DNA from: Caryophanales bacterium UBA1231
Lineage (GTDB): Bacteria; Bacillota_I; Bacilli_A; ML615J-28; CAG-313
Length of the DNA: 11,429 nucleotides
Reading direction: 5' to 3'
Assembly (NCBI GenBank): GCA_002309035.1
Contig: DBWT01000036.1
Coordinates: 20,155-31,583, forward strand
Position numbers and translations under genes: made by a program. Under the pieces are notes generated by a model that made no database searches, was not told where the DNA came from, and was given only the letters and a program-made list of their open reading frames with translations. The number at the start of each line of letters is the position of its first letter. Position 1 is the stretch's first letter. Below are positions 1 through 6,597 of the stretch, in pieces.

Positions 1-240
1 AGTGAACCTACATCTCTTTGTGTTGATTCATTTGGTACATCTAAACTATCAGACGAAGAACTTATTGAAATAGTTAAAAAGCATTTTGTCTTAAAGCCAA
101 AACAAATCATTGATTATCTTGATTTAAGAAAACCTATTTATCATCAAGTATCTTGTTATGGACATTTTGGACGTAATGATTTAAATCTTCCTTGGGAAAG
201 ATTAGATAAAGTTGAAGAATTAAAACAATATTTAAAATAA
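1..240 (+). CDS. metK: S-adenosylmethionine synthetase (MetK), C-terminal 79 residues
   Basis: Partial gene, 5' end outside the window; the reading frame starts at base 1 and stops with TAA at 238-240. MetK makes S-adenosylmethionine from methionine and ATP in the cytoplasm. The visible part is the C-terminal domain: VDSFGTSKLSDEEL (visible residues 8-21), the LDLRKPIY stretch (40-47), YGHFGRND (53-60) and LPWERLDK (63-70), all in the order and spacing of the MetK family, where the YGHFGR and PWE segments are hallmarks. The end of the protein is at the usual place, so nothing suggests a broken gene. The next gene starts 12 bases after the stop, suggesting read-through transcription into the sugar genes. 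The identification is secure; promoter and any riboswitch lie outside the window. Confidence 0.95.
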   Translation, partial: SEPTSLCVDSFGTSKLSDEELIEIVKKHFVLKPKQIIDYLDLRKPIYHQVSCYGHFGRNDLNLPWERLDKVEELKQYLK

Positions 241-252
241 AGGAGTAATAAA

Positions 253-1536
253 ATGAAAATTTGTATTATTGGTGCTGGTAGCACATACACACCTGAATTA
301 ATTGAAGGTTTAATCAATAAAAGAGATACTCTTCCAGTTAGTGAATTGTATTTAATGGACATCGATGAAAGAAAACTAACTATTGTTGGTAATCTTGCTA
401 AAAGAATGGTTGAACATGCTGAACTTCCTTGTAAAGTTGTTTTGACGATGGATTATGAAGAAGCATTAATGAATGCTGATTTCGTTCTTTGCCAAATTCG
501 TGTTGGTAAACTTCCAGCTCGTCAAAAAGATGAAAGAATTCCTCTTAAGTATAACCTAATTGGCCAAGAAACTTGTGGTATGGGTGGAATGTTTAAAGCA
601 TTTAGAACAATCCCTGCTATGCTTAAGATTGTTGAAAAAATGGAAAAGTGCTGTCCTAATGCATGGTTAATTAATTTCTCTAATCCTTCTGGCTTAATTG
701 CTCAAGCTTTATTGAACCATACAAATGTTAAAATGATGGGTCTTTGTAATGTACCTATCAACATGATTGATGGTATTAAAAGAAAACTTGATCTTCCAAA
801 AGATGCTAACGTTGAATATTTAGGCCTAAACCATTTCACTTATGTTACTTCAATTGAATATAATGGTCATGACTACTTAAAAGAAGCTATGGAAGCTGGT
901 ATTAATAGTGATGCGATGAAAAATATTCCAGCTAGTGGTTTTAGTGCAGAACAAATTAAAGCAATCGGCGGTATTCCATCAAGTTATCTTGAATACTATT
1001 ACTTTAAAGATTCAAAACTAGAAAAATTAAAACATGCTGAAAAATGTCGTGCAGAAGTATGCATGGAAATCGAAGAACAACTTCTTGAACTTTATCAACA
1101 ACCTACTTTATACGTTAAACCAGAACAATTATCAAAACGTGGTGGTGCAAGATATAGTGAAGTTGCGGTATCATTAGTTAATGCTATTTATAATGATTTA
1201 CAAGAAGTACATGTTGTTAATGTTTTAAATAATGGCGCTCTTGATTTCTTAAGAGACGATGATGCTGTTGAAATTCAAGCAGTTATCGGTAAAGATGGTG
1301 CAAAACCAATCAAAGCAAAACATGTCAATAGTGAACATATCAAAGAATATATTCAAGCAATTAAAGCTTATGAAAGACATGCCGTTAATGCAGCTATCAC
1401 TGGTGATAAAGAAGAAGCTATTCGTGCAATGTCAATGAATCCATTAATGAATGATTTAAATACTTCAATTGCTTGCTTTGAAGAAATGTTAGAAGCACAT
1501 AAGGAGTATTTACCACAATTTAAACATGAAAAATAA
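253..1536 (+). CDS. Glycoside hydrolase family 4, probable 6-phospho-beta-glucosidase
   Basis: A cytoplasmic enzyme of 427 residues, the normal GH4 length. GH4 enzymes cleave phosphorylated disaccharides by an NAD+ and divalent-metal dependent redox-elimination mechanism. Visible are the N-terminal Rossmann dinucleotide-binding motif IGAGSTYTPE (6-15), GQETCGMGGMFKAFRTIP (104-121), INFSNPSG (140-147), GLCNVP (163-168) with the presumed metal-binding Cys165, GLNHF (191-195) with the presumed metal-binding His194, and IPSSYLEYYYF (241-251), which holds the Tyr region expected for the catalytic base. The NFSNPSG and CNVP forms favour the 6-phospho-beta-glucosidase branch over alpha-glucosidase or alpha-galacturonidase, but exact sugar specificity cannot be read here. 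The start has an AAAGGAG site (239-245) seven bases upstream that overlaps the metK stop. It overlaps the kinase gene that follows, so the two probably act on the same sugar. Confidence 0.9.
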   Translation: MKICIIGAGSTYTPELIEGLINKRDTLPVSELYLMDIDERKLTIVGNLAKRMVEHAELPCKVVLTMDYEEALMNADFVLCQIRVGKLPARQKDERIPLKYNLIGQETCGMGGMFKAFRTIPAMLKIVEKMEKCCPNAWLINFSNPSGLIAQALLNHTNVKMMGLCNVPINMIDGIKRKLDLPKDANVEYLGLNHFTYVTSIEYNGHDYLKEAMEAGINSDAMKNIPASGFSAEQIKAIGGIPSSYLEYYYFKDSKLEKLKHAEKCRAEVCMEIEEQLLELYQQPTLYVKPEQLSKRGGARYSEVAVSLVNAIYNDLQEVHVVNVLNNGALDFLRDDDAVEIQAVIGKDGAKPIKAKHVNSEHIKEYIQAIKAYERHAVNAAITGDKEEAIRAMSMNPLMNDLNTSIACFEEMLEAHKEYLPQFKHEK

Positions 1537-2545
1537 ACAATATTTATTAGGCGTAGATGGTGGAAATACCAAAACTGATTACTTTTTATTTGATACTGAA
1601 GGTAATTTTGTTAATGCAATGCGTTTTGGCACTTGCTCACATGAAGCACTTAAAGATTCATTCAGTGGCACAAAACGTGTTATGAGTGAACATTTAAGTC
1701 TTTTACTTGATAAATGTCAAATAACAATTGATGATATTAAAGCCGCATCTTTTGGTCTTGCTGGGGCTGATACTGTTTCACAAAAGCAAAAGCTAAATGA
1801 AGTGCTTTCATCAATCGGTTTTAAAAAATTTGTTTTAGAAAATGATGGTATGCTTGGTGTTAAAGCTGGGTCAACTGATGGTACGGGTGTTTGTTCAATC
1901 AATGGTACAGGCACAGTAACAATCGGATATGATGATGATAATCATTTCCTTCAAGTTGGTGGTGTTGGCTATATTTCTTCTGATGAAGCTGGTGGTGCAT
2001 TTATCGTTCGTCGAACTTTCCAAGCTTGTTATGATGAACTTTACCGAATTGGCGATAAAACAAAGATAACAGAAGCTTTGTTTCAAATGTATGATATTAA
2101 AAAACCTGAATTTTACTTGGATAAAATAGTTGAACTAACAGATCATAGATTGATTGATCGAACTACTATTATTAAGATGGTTTTTGATTTAGCCAAAAAA
2201 GGTGATAAAGTAGCTCAAAGCATTTTAAAGCAGACTGGTCGTAATATGGCTTTATCTGTAGCTGGATGTATCAATCATTTACATTTCAAGAAGACTGTTC
2301 AAGTAATTCTTGCTGGTTCTGTTTGGAGTAAGGCATCCAATAAGTTACAAGTTCAATTCTTTGAAGAAGAACTTAAGAAACATATCAATATTCCATATGC
2401 TATTACAGTTTTAAATGAAACACCAGCATGTGGTGCAGTCCTATGGGCATGGGAGCTTTTCTTTGGTACTTATCCAAATGAAGAACTTAAAAAACACATT
2501 AAAGAACAAGTCGTTGAAGCCCAAAAAGAACTACCTTCAACATAA
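1526..2545 (+). CDS. BadF/BadG/BcrA/BcrD-family sugar kinase, N-acetylglucosamine kinase-like
   Basis: A cytoplasmic ASKHA-fold ATPase of 339 residues. Visible are the phosphate-1 loop GVDGGNTKT (9-17), FGLAGAD (76-82), the presumed catalytic/substrate Asp in LENDG (104-108), the phosphate-2 loop INGTGTVTIG (125-134), GGVGYISSDEAGG (145-157) and the adenosine motif LAGSVW (262-267). This order is that of the N-acetylglucosamine kinase-like members of the BadF/BadG family, which phosphorylate amino sugars or glucose. The cysteine cluster of the acyl-CoA dehydratase activators in the same family is not evident, so a sugar kinase is the better reading. It overlaps the GH4 gene by 11 bases. The only good ribosome site, AAGGAG at 1501-1506, is 19 bases from the ATG, which suggests translational coupling to the upstream gene. 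Inference: it phosphorylates a sugar made or used by the GH4 enzyme. No PTS gene is in view. Confidence 0.82.
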   Translation: MKNKQYLLGVDGGNTKTDYFLFDTEGNFVNAMRFGTCSHEALKDSFSGTKRVMSEHLSLLLDKCQITIDDIKAASFGLAGADTVSQKQKLNEVLSSIGFKKFVLENDGMLGVKAGSTDGTGVCSINGTGTVTIGYDDDNHFLQVGGVGYISSDEAGGAFIVRRTFQACYDELYRIGDKTKITEALFQMYDIKKPEFYLDKIVELTDHRLIDRTTIIKMVFDLAKKGDKVAQSILKQTGRNMALSVAGCINHLHFKKTVQVILAGSVWSKASNKLQVQFFEEELKKHINIPYAITVLNETPACGAVLWAWELFFGTYPNEELKKHIKEQVVEAQKELPST

Positions 2546-2550
2546 AAAAT

Positions 2551-2575
2551 AACCCTCCATTTGGTAGGGTTTTTT
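2551..2575 (+). terminator. Intrinsic terminator after the sugar kinase gene
   Basis: AACCCT (2551-2556) pairs with AGGGTT (2566-2571), and an inner CC/GG pair can extend the stem. A run of six T begins at 2570. It lies 6 bases after the kinase stop and just before a new promoter, so it should end the metK-GH4-kinase transcript. Confidence 0.85.
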
Positions 2576-2589
2576 GGTTAAGTAATTTC

Positions 2590-2618
2590 TTGAATAAAAC
2601 TTAAAAAAATGGTATAAT
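2590..2618 (+). promoter_or_regulatory. Strong sigma-A-type promoter with extended -10, driving the 6S-like RNA
   Basis: The -35 box TTGAAT (2590-2595) and the -10 box TATAAT (2613-2618) are separated by exactly 17 bases. TGG directly before the -10 gives the TGn extended -10 motif. Transcription should start near G2625, seven bases downstream, which is where the closing helix of the structured RNA begins. It is the clearest promoter I found in the window. Confidence 0.88.
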
Positions 2619-2624
2619 ATTATT

Positions 2625-2809
2625 GCCTGGAGAGTTCGTGTTTCATACAATAATAATCTGCGACCCGAACATGAATTTTTTGGTTATTGAGGCTGCATCG
2701 TGTTGAAAGCCTACTTTAAGCAGGAATCCTAAGATGTATGCAAAAAGAGATGACCGCCCTGGATACTTGCGGTTGTGCGCTAAGTAAAATGATAACGGCT
2801 CATCTGGGT
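2625..2809 (+). ncRNA. ssrS: 6S RNA candidate (regulator of RNA polymerase)
   Basis: 6S RNA mimics an open promoter and binds housekeeping RNA polymerase. The call rests on structure traced by eye. The ends pair: CCTGGA (2626-2631) with TCTGGG (2803-2808, using G-U pairs), then GAG (2632-2634) with CTC (2799-2801), A2802 being bulged. Inside, CGT 2637-2639 pairs with ACG 2795-2797 and CAT 2644-2646 with ATG 2789-2791. Next is an A-rich open bubble (2647-2658 against 2779-2788). Then GACC 2662-2665 pairs with GGTT 2771-2774, GGTTATT 2682-2688 with GATGACC 2749-2755, and GCATC 2695-2699 with GATGT 2733-2737. Length (about 185 nt), a closed base, a central bubble and a long terminal arm fit 6S RNA. 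The end sequences (GAG-GUUCG at 5', GGC-CAUCU at 3') resemble those I recall for the E. coli RNA. It has no clear terminator and ends about 8 bases before the ribosome site of the next gene, so a structured leader is the main alternative. Confidence 0.7.
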
Positions 2810-2826
2810 TTTAATGAGGAAATAAA

Positions 2827-3522
2827 ATGATTACAATTGATAAATATTTAAATAATCCAACAAAAACTTTACATTGTACATATAATCAATACAAAACTAG
2901 AGCTTTAAAGAAAAATGAAGTCATTGTATCATGTGATAAATATCGTGAAGAAGATTATCTAGATTATTTTGATTCAAAAATTATGCGGATGAAACATGAT
3001 TTACATAATCTTACTTCATCTAAAATCAATAAAAACTTATCTTTTAAATCTTCAACATTTGAACCATATGAAGATGAGAATAAGTATTTCATAGATGACT
3101 TATATACTCTTATGAAAGAAATTTCATTAGTTTCCGATGAAGATTTTGACCATATAACGAAAGTCATCAAAGACAATAATTATGATACTGAATTATGTTT
3201 TATTTTGTATACAGCAAAACCATATCGAAGTATCAGTCAAAAAAGAAAAAGATATCCAGTTGGTTTTTGTTATGCAACCTTAGATAAAACTATCGGTGAA
3301 GCAACAATTGAAGCCTTTGGAATTATCCCAGAATTAAGAAAAAAAGGATATGCGAAAATTATCATTGAGGAATTATTGTTAAGACTAGCAAATCTTGATG
3401 CAGTTTTTATGACAGTCCAATTTCCATTGTATGATGATCACATACTTGAAAAATTATTTAAAGATTGTGGTTTCACTGATGAATATGTTTGGCATATTTT
3501 AAAGAAAAATTCGTTTTTTTAG
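2827..3522 (+). CDS. GNAT-family N-acetyltransferase, unknown substrate
   Basis: A 231-residue protein whose C-terminal half carries a GNAT acetyl-CoA binding fold: strand PVGFCYATLD (144-153), then IEAFGIIPELRKKGYAK (161-177) with the pyrophosphate-binding RKKGYA (171-176, the R/Q-x-x-G-x-G/A motif), helix IIIEELLLRL, and the late LFKDCGFTDE element (210-219) typical of the family. The first 130 residues are acidic and Lys-rich and I do not recognise them; they could be a divergent first GNAT half or a substrate-binding extension. Ribosome site GAGGA (2816-2820) is six bases before the ATG, directly after the 6S-like RNA. The stop codon overlaps the argS ribosome site, so it is translated next to argS. 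The substrate is unknown; protein, peptide or small amines are all possible. Confidence 0.78.
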   Translation: MITIDKYLNNPTKTLHCTYNQYKTRALKKNEVIVSCDKYREEDYLDYFDSKIMRMKHDLHNLTSSKINKNLSFKSSTFEPYEDENKYFIDDLYTLMKEISLVSDEDFDHITKVIKDNNYDTELCFILYTAKPYRSISQKRKRYPVGFCYATLDKTIGEATIEAFGIIPELRKKGYAKIIIEELLLRLANLDAVFMTVQFPLYDDHILEKLFKDCGFTDEYVWHILKKNSFF

Positions 3523-3531
3523 GAGTCATTT

Positions 3532-5175
3532 ATGATTAATGTATTTCTTGAAAATTTAAAACAGGGAATTCTTAATGCCCTCAAAAGCTTAGATTTTCCA
3601 GCAAATCTCCAAGATATTATTTTAGAAGTTCCCAAAGATAAAAATCATGGTGATTATTCGACTAATATCGCGATGAAAATCGTTAAAGTATTAAGAATGT
3701 CACCTATGAAAATTGCTGAAGCTATTGTTTCAAAGCTAAATAAAGAAGAACTTAATTTAGCTAATATTGAAATTGCAGCTCCAGGCTTCATTAATTTTAC
3801 AATTGATAACGATTATTTGTTAGAAGTTGTTAATGCTGTAAATGAAAATAGTGACTATGGTAAAATTGATTTAGGCAAAGGTAAGAAAATTGATCTTGAA
3901 TTTGTTTCAGCAAATCCAACAGGTTTTCTTCATATTGGCCATGGTCGTGGCGCAGCATACGGTGACTCATTAGCTAATATCATGGAAAAATGTGGTTATC
4001 AAGTTATCAGAGAACACTATGTTAACGATGCTGGTAATCAAATCACTAATATGGCTTTGAGTGTTTATGAAAGATATAAAGAATTATATGGTTTAGATTT
4101 TCATCTAGGTGATGATTATTATCACGGCAAAGAAATAATTACAATTGCTGAAAAAATTAAAGATGAATTTGGTGATAAGTTCCTTACTAATTTTGATTTA
4201 GAGTTCTTCAAAGAGTATGGAACTAATGCTTTACTTAATAATTTAAAGCAAGATTTAGAACGTTTCAATGTTCATTTTGATGTTTGGTTTAGTGAAAAGA
4301 GCCTTTATGAAAGTGGTGCAGTAGAAAAAGTTATTAATAAATTAACATCAGATGGTTTCACTTATGTTCAAGATGGTGCGACATATTTAAAAACATCTCT
4401 TTATGGGGATGAAAAAGATCGTGTTATCATTAAATCAGATGGTTCTTATACTTATTTTTTACCAGATATTGCATATCATGAAAATAAATTATCACGTGGA
4501 TATGATCATTTAATCGATGTTTTAGGTGCTGATCATCATGGTTATGTTGATCGTTTGAAAGCAGCTGTATCAATGGTTGGTGGTGATTCTAATCTTATCG
4601 ACATTGAACTTCTTCAAATGGTTCGGGCCATGGAAAATGGTGTAGAAGTTAAAATGAGCAAAAGAAGTGGTAAAGCAATTACTTTAATTGACTTAATCGA
4701 TGAAGTAGGTAGTGATGCTTTAAGATATTTCTATGTAAGTAAAGCATTAAGTACTCACATGGATTTGGATTTAAGTATCATGAAAACAAAATCAAATGAT
4801 AATCCAGTCTTTTACTGCCAATATGCTTATGCAAGATGTGCATCATTATTTAGAAAATATAAAGATGCATATGGCGAACTAGAATTAGTTAAACATTTTA
4901 ATAACATAAATAAAGATCAAGTTAAAGATATTTGTTTAACACTTTTAAAATATCCAACAATGCTTCAAGAAGCATGTGAAAAACGTTTAGTTCATAAAGT
5001 TATTCAATATATTGATGAATTAGCTTATGAATTACACAGTTTTTATAATGATGAAAAGATTATAACAGATAATCTTTTAGAAACAAAAGAAAAATTGACA
5101 ATATTAAAAGCTTTACAGTTTGTTTTACAAGATGCTCTTAAATTAGTAGGCATCCATGTATACGAACAAATGTAA
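3532..5175 (+). CDS. argS: Arginyl-tRNA synthetase
   Basis: Charges tRNA-Arg with arginine in the cytoplasm. At 547 residues it is near the usual ArgRS length. In order: the N-terminal additional domain with NHGDYSTNIAMK (38-49), class I HIGH motif in LHIGHGRG (HIGH at 134-137), the Rossmann catalytic core with GADHHGYVDRLK, the KMSKS-type loop as KMSKR (374-378) followed by SGKAITLIDL, and the DALR-type helical anticodon domain beginning around NPVFYCQYAYARC (424-436). All catalytic signatures are intact. The ribosome site AGGAG (3521-3525) shares bases with the stop of the acetyltransferase gene and lies six bases before the ATG. No T-box precedes this gene, unlike hisS downstream. About 150 bases with a T-box separate it from hisS, and the 3' end of argS may contribute sequence to that leader. 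Confidence 0.96.
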   Translation: MINVFLENLKQGILNALKSLDFPANLQDIILEVPKDKNHGDYSTNIAMKIVKVLRMSPMKIAEAIVSKLNKEELNLANIEIAAPGFINFTIDNDYLLEVVNAVNENSDYGKIDLGKGKKIDLEFVSANPTGFLHIGHGRGAAYGDSLANIMEKCGYQVIREHYVNDAGNQITNMALSVYERYKELYGLDFHLGDDYYHGKEIITIAEKIKDEFGDKFLTNFDLEFFKEYGTNALLNNLKQDLERFNVHFDVWFSEKSLYESGAVEKVINKLTSDGFTYVQDGATYLKTSLYGDEKDRVIIKSDGSYTYFLPDIAYHENKLSRGYDHLIDVLGADHHGYVDRLKAAVSMVGGDSNLIDIELLQMVRAMENGVEVKMSKRSGKAITLIDLIDEVGSDALRYFYVSKALSTHMDLDLSIMKTKSNDNPVFYCQYAYARCASLFRKYKDAYGELELVKHFNNINKDQVKDICLTLLKYPTMLQEACEKRLVHKVIQYIDELAYELHSFYNDEKIITDNLLETKEKLTILKALQFVLQDALKLVGIHVYEQM

Positions 5176-5321
5176 TAATTCGTTGAGGGAATTGACAACT
5201 CCTGAGAATATGCACTGACAGCATTAACATAGAAACTAAGAGCAGCAAAACTGAAATAAGGTGGTACCGCGGACAAGTGTTCGTCCTTATTAACTTTTTG
5301 CTCGCTTTTTTTAAAAGGAGG
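5176..5321 (+). promoter_or_regulatory. T-box riboswitch leader of the hisS-aspS operon
   Basis: T-box leaders sense uncharged tRNA by codon-anticodon pairing and by pairing of a UGGN bulge with the tRNA 3' end. The antiterminator is complete: AATAAGG (5255-5261) pairs with CCTTATT (5285-5291), the bulge TGGTACC is at 5262-5268, and GCGGAC (5269-5274) pairs with GTTCGT (5279-5284) around an AAGT loop. The leader is short, and a standard stem I is not obvious. GAC at 5194-5196, followed by a segment ending in CTCCTGAG, is the best-placed specifier candidate and codes for Asp. A small hairpin ATGC/GCAT (5210-5213, 5221-5224) follows. Stem I may extend into the end of argS. The T-box itself is secure; specifier and tRNA identity are uncertain. 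Confidence 0.92.
5284..5319 (+). promoter_or_regulatory. Shine-Dalgarno-sequestering helix alternative to the T-box antiterminator
   Basis: TCCTT (5284-5288) can pair with AAGGA (5315-5319), and after one bulged A (5289) TTAA (5290-5293) pairs with TTAA (5311-5314 read as TTAA with AA 5313-5314). The resulting nine-pair helix covers most of the hisS ribosome site AAGGAGG (5315-5321). It uses the same bases 5285-5291 that form one side of the antiterminator, so the two structures exclude each other. Inference: uncharged tRNA frees the hisS ribosome site. A run of seven T (5306-5312) lies in the same region, but no GC-rich stem directly precedes it. The only other candidate, GAGCA 5240-5244 with TGCTC 5299-5303, encloses the antiterminator rather than competing with it. 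Confidence 0.55.
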
Positions 5322-5325
5322 AAAT

Positions 5326-6585
5326 ATGAAAATCACAAAATTAAAAGGTGTTTTAGACTATTATGGTGATTATGCTGATTATTTTAAGTTAGTTCGTGAA
5401 GAAGTTATCAAAGTAGTTGAAACATATAATTATAAAGAAATCATTACACCTGTCATTGAACCAGCTGAAGTATTTTTAAGAACAGTTGGGGAAGAATCAG
5501 ATATCGTTGGTAAGGAAATGTACCTTTTCAAAGATCGTGGTGATCGTTTGATTGCTTTAAAACCTGAAACGACTGCATCTGTTATGAGAATGGTAGTTGA
5601 AAACAAATTATATGTTGAACCTGGTTTAAAGAAATACTATTATCTTGCACCTAACTTTAGATATGATCGTCCACAAGCAGGTAGATTCCGTCAATTTTAC
5701 CAATTTGGTGTTGAAGCTATGGGCGTAGAGAGTCCATATTTAGATGCGGAAATCATTAAAATGGCATATCAAATCTTTGTTAATCTAGGTATTAAAGATA
5801 TTACAATCAATATTAATACTTTAGGAAGCGATGAGACGAGAAAGAATTATACTAAAGCATTAAAAGCATATTTCAGCGATAAATTAGAAAATCTATGTGA
5901 TGATTGTAAGAGAAGATTTGAAACTAATCCTTTAAGGATGCTTGATTGTAAAAAAGATAAAGATACTGATACTTTGAAAAATGTTGTTAAAATTCAAGAT
6001 TATTTATCAGAAAGTGATCAATACTATTTTACAACACTTCTTAAAACATTAGACACTCTAAAAGTGCCTTATGTTGTTAACCCTAAGATTGTTCGTGGAT
6101 TAGATTATTATACAAATGATATTTTTGAATTCATTTATGATAAACCAGAAAGTCCTTTAAATGGTCTTGCAATTGGTGGCGGTGGCAGATACAATAATTT
6201 AGCAGCTGAATTTGATGGCCCACAAATCCCTAGTATCGGTTTTGGTATGGGTATGGAAAGATTGATTGGTATCTTAATGGAACAAAATCAAGAAATCAAG
6301 AATGATAAACCAATGATAGTTGTTATCACAATGAGCGATGATGCTAAAATTGCTGGTCTTGATATTGCTTCTAAATTACGTAATTTATCTTATTGTGTAG
6401 AATTAGATTATGTAAACAATAATTTAAAACCACAATTTAAATTATGTGATCGCCTTAACCCTGAGTTTATTGTTATTATTGGTGATGATGAACTTAATCA
6501 AGGCATTGTGAAAGTTAAGAATGTCAAAACACAAGAACAATTTGATTTAAAAATCGAAAAAATTGATGAATTTTTTAAAAGATAG
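5326..6585 (+). CDS. hisS: Histidyl-tRNA synthetase
   Basis: Charges tRNA-His with histidine; 419 residues, normal for a bacterial HisRS. Class II signatures are present: PETTASVMRMV (80-90), motif 2 region RPQAGRFRQF (115-124) continuing to QFGVE, the histidine-specific RGLDYYT (257-263), GGGGRY (284-289) and motif 3 GFGMGMER (305-312). The Cys191/Cys194/Cys208 set matches a cysteine-bearing insertion seen in Gram-positive HisRS. The anticodon-binding domain occupies about 328-419, which argues against the HisZ paralogue that lacks it. One oddity is the N-terminal KGVLDYY (7-13), where the family normally has KGTxD. Ribosome site AAGGAGG (5315-5321) is four bases from the ATG and can be masked by the leader. 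aspS follows after 12 bases, the hisS-aspS order known in Bacillus. Confidence 0.96.
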   Translation: MKITKLKGVLDYYGDYADYFKLVREEVIKVVETYNYKEIITPVIEPAEVFLRTVGEESDIVGKEMYLFKDRGDRLIALKPETTASVMRMVVENKLYVEPGLKKYYYLAPNFRYDRPQAGRFRQFYQFGVEAMGVESPYLDAEIIKMAYQIFVNLGIKDITININTLGSDETRKNYTKALKAYFSDKLENLCDDCKRRFETNPLRMLDCKKDKDTDTLKNVVKIQDYLSESDQYYFTTLLKTLDTLKVPYVVNPKIVRGLDYYTNDIFEFIYDKPESPLNGLAIGGGGRYNNLAAEFDGPQIPSIGFGMGMERLIGILMEQNQEIKNDKPMIVVITMSDDAKIAGLDIASKLRNLSYCVELDYVNNNLKPQFKLCDRLNPEFIVIIGDDELNQGIVKVKNVKTQEQFDLKIEKIDEFFKR

Positions 6586-6597
6586 AAGGTAAATATT

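Noticed and set aside
1526..2545. Activator of 2-hydroxyacyl-CoA dehydratase or benzoyl-CoA reductase subunit
   Set aside because: Same BadF superfamily, but the iron-sulfur cysteines are not evident, no dehydratase genes are nearby, and a glycosidase overlaps the gene.
2625..2809. Metabolite riboswitch, T-box, SRP RNA or RNase P RNA as the identity of the structured RNA
   Set aside because: No GGUGGNACCGCG, no SRP tetraloop segment, no RNase P GAGGAAAGUC-type signature, and none of the conserved cores I know for lysine, SAM, c-di-AMP or M-box riboswitches. The rod with a central bubble fits 6S better.
5095..5130. Consensus -35 box TTGACA near the end of argS as a promoter for the T-box
   Set aside because: No acceptable -10 lies 16-19 bases downstream (the hexamer at 17 bases is GTTTGT). 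A TGTAATAAT at 5171-5179 resembles an extended -10 but has no -35 and would start the RNA inside the leader.
5043..5336. Minus-strand reading frame of 97 codons across the argS end and hisS leader
   Set aside because: It lies opposite argS and the T-box, has no recognisable protein features, and the + strand is explained there by gene and riboswitch. Other minus-strand frames (156-362, 1717-1914, 7497-7784) are likewise shadows of real genes.
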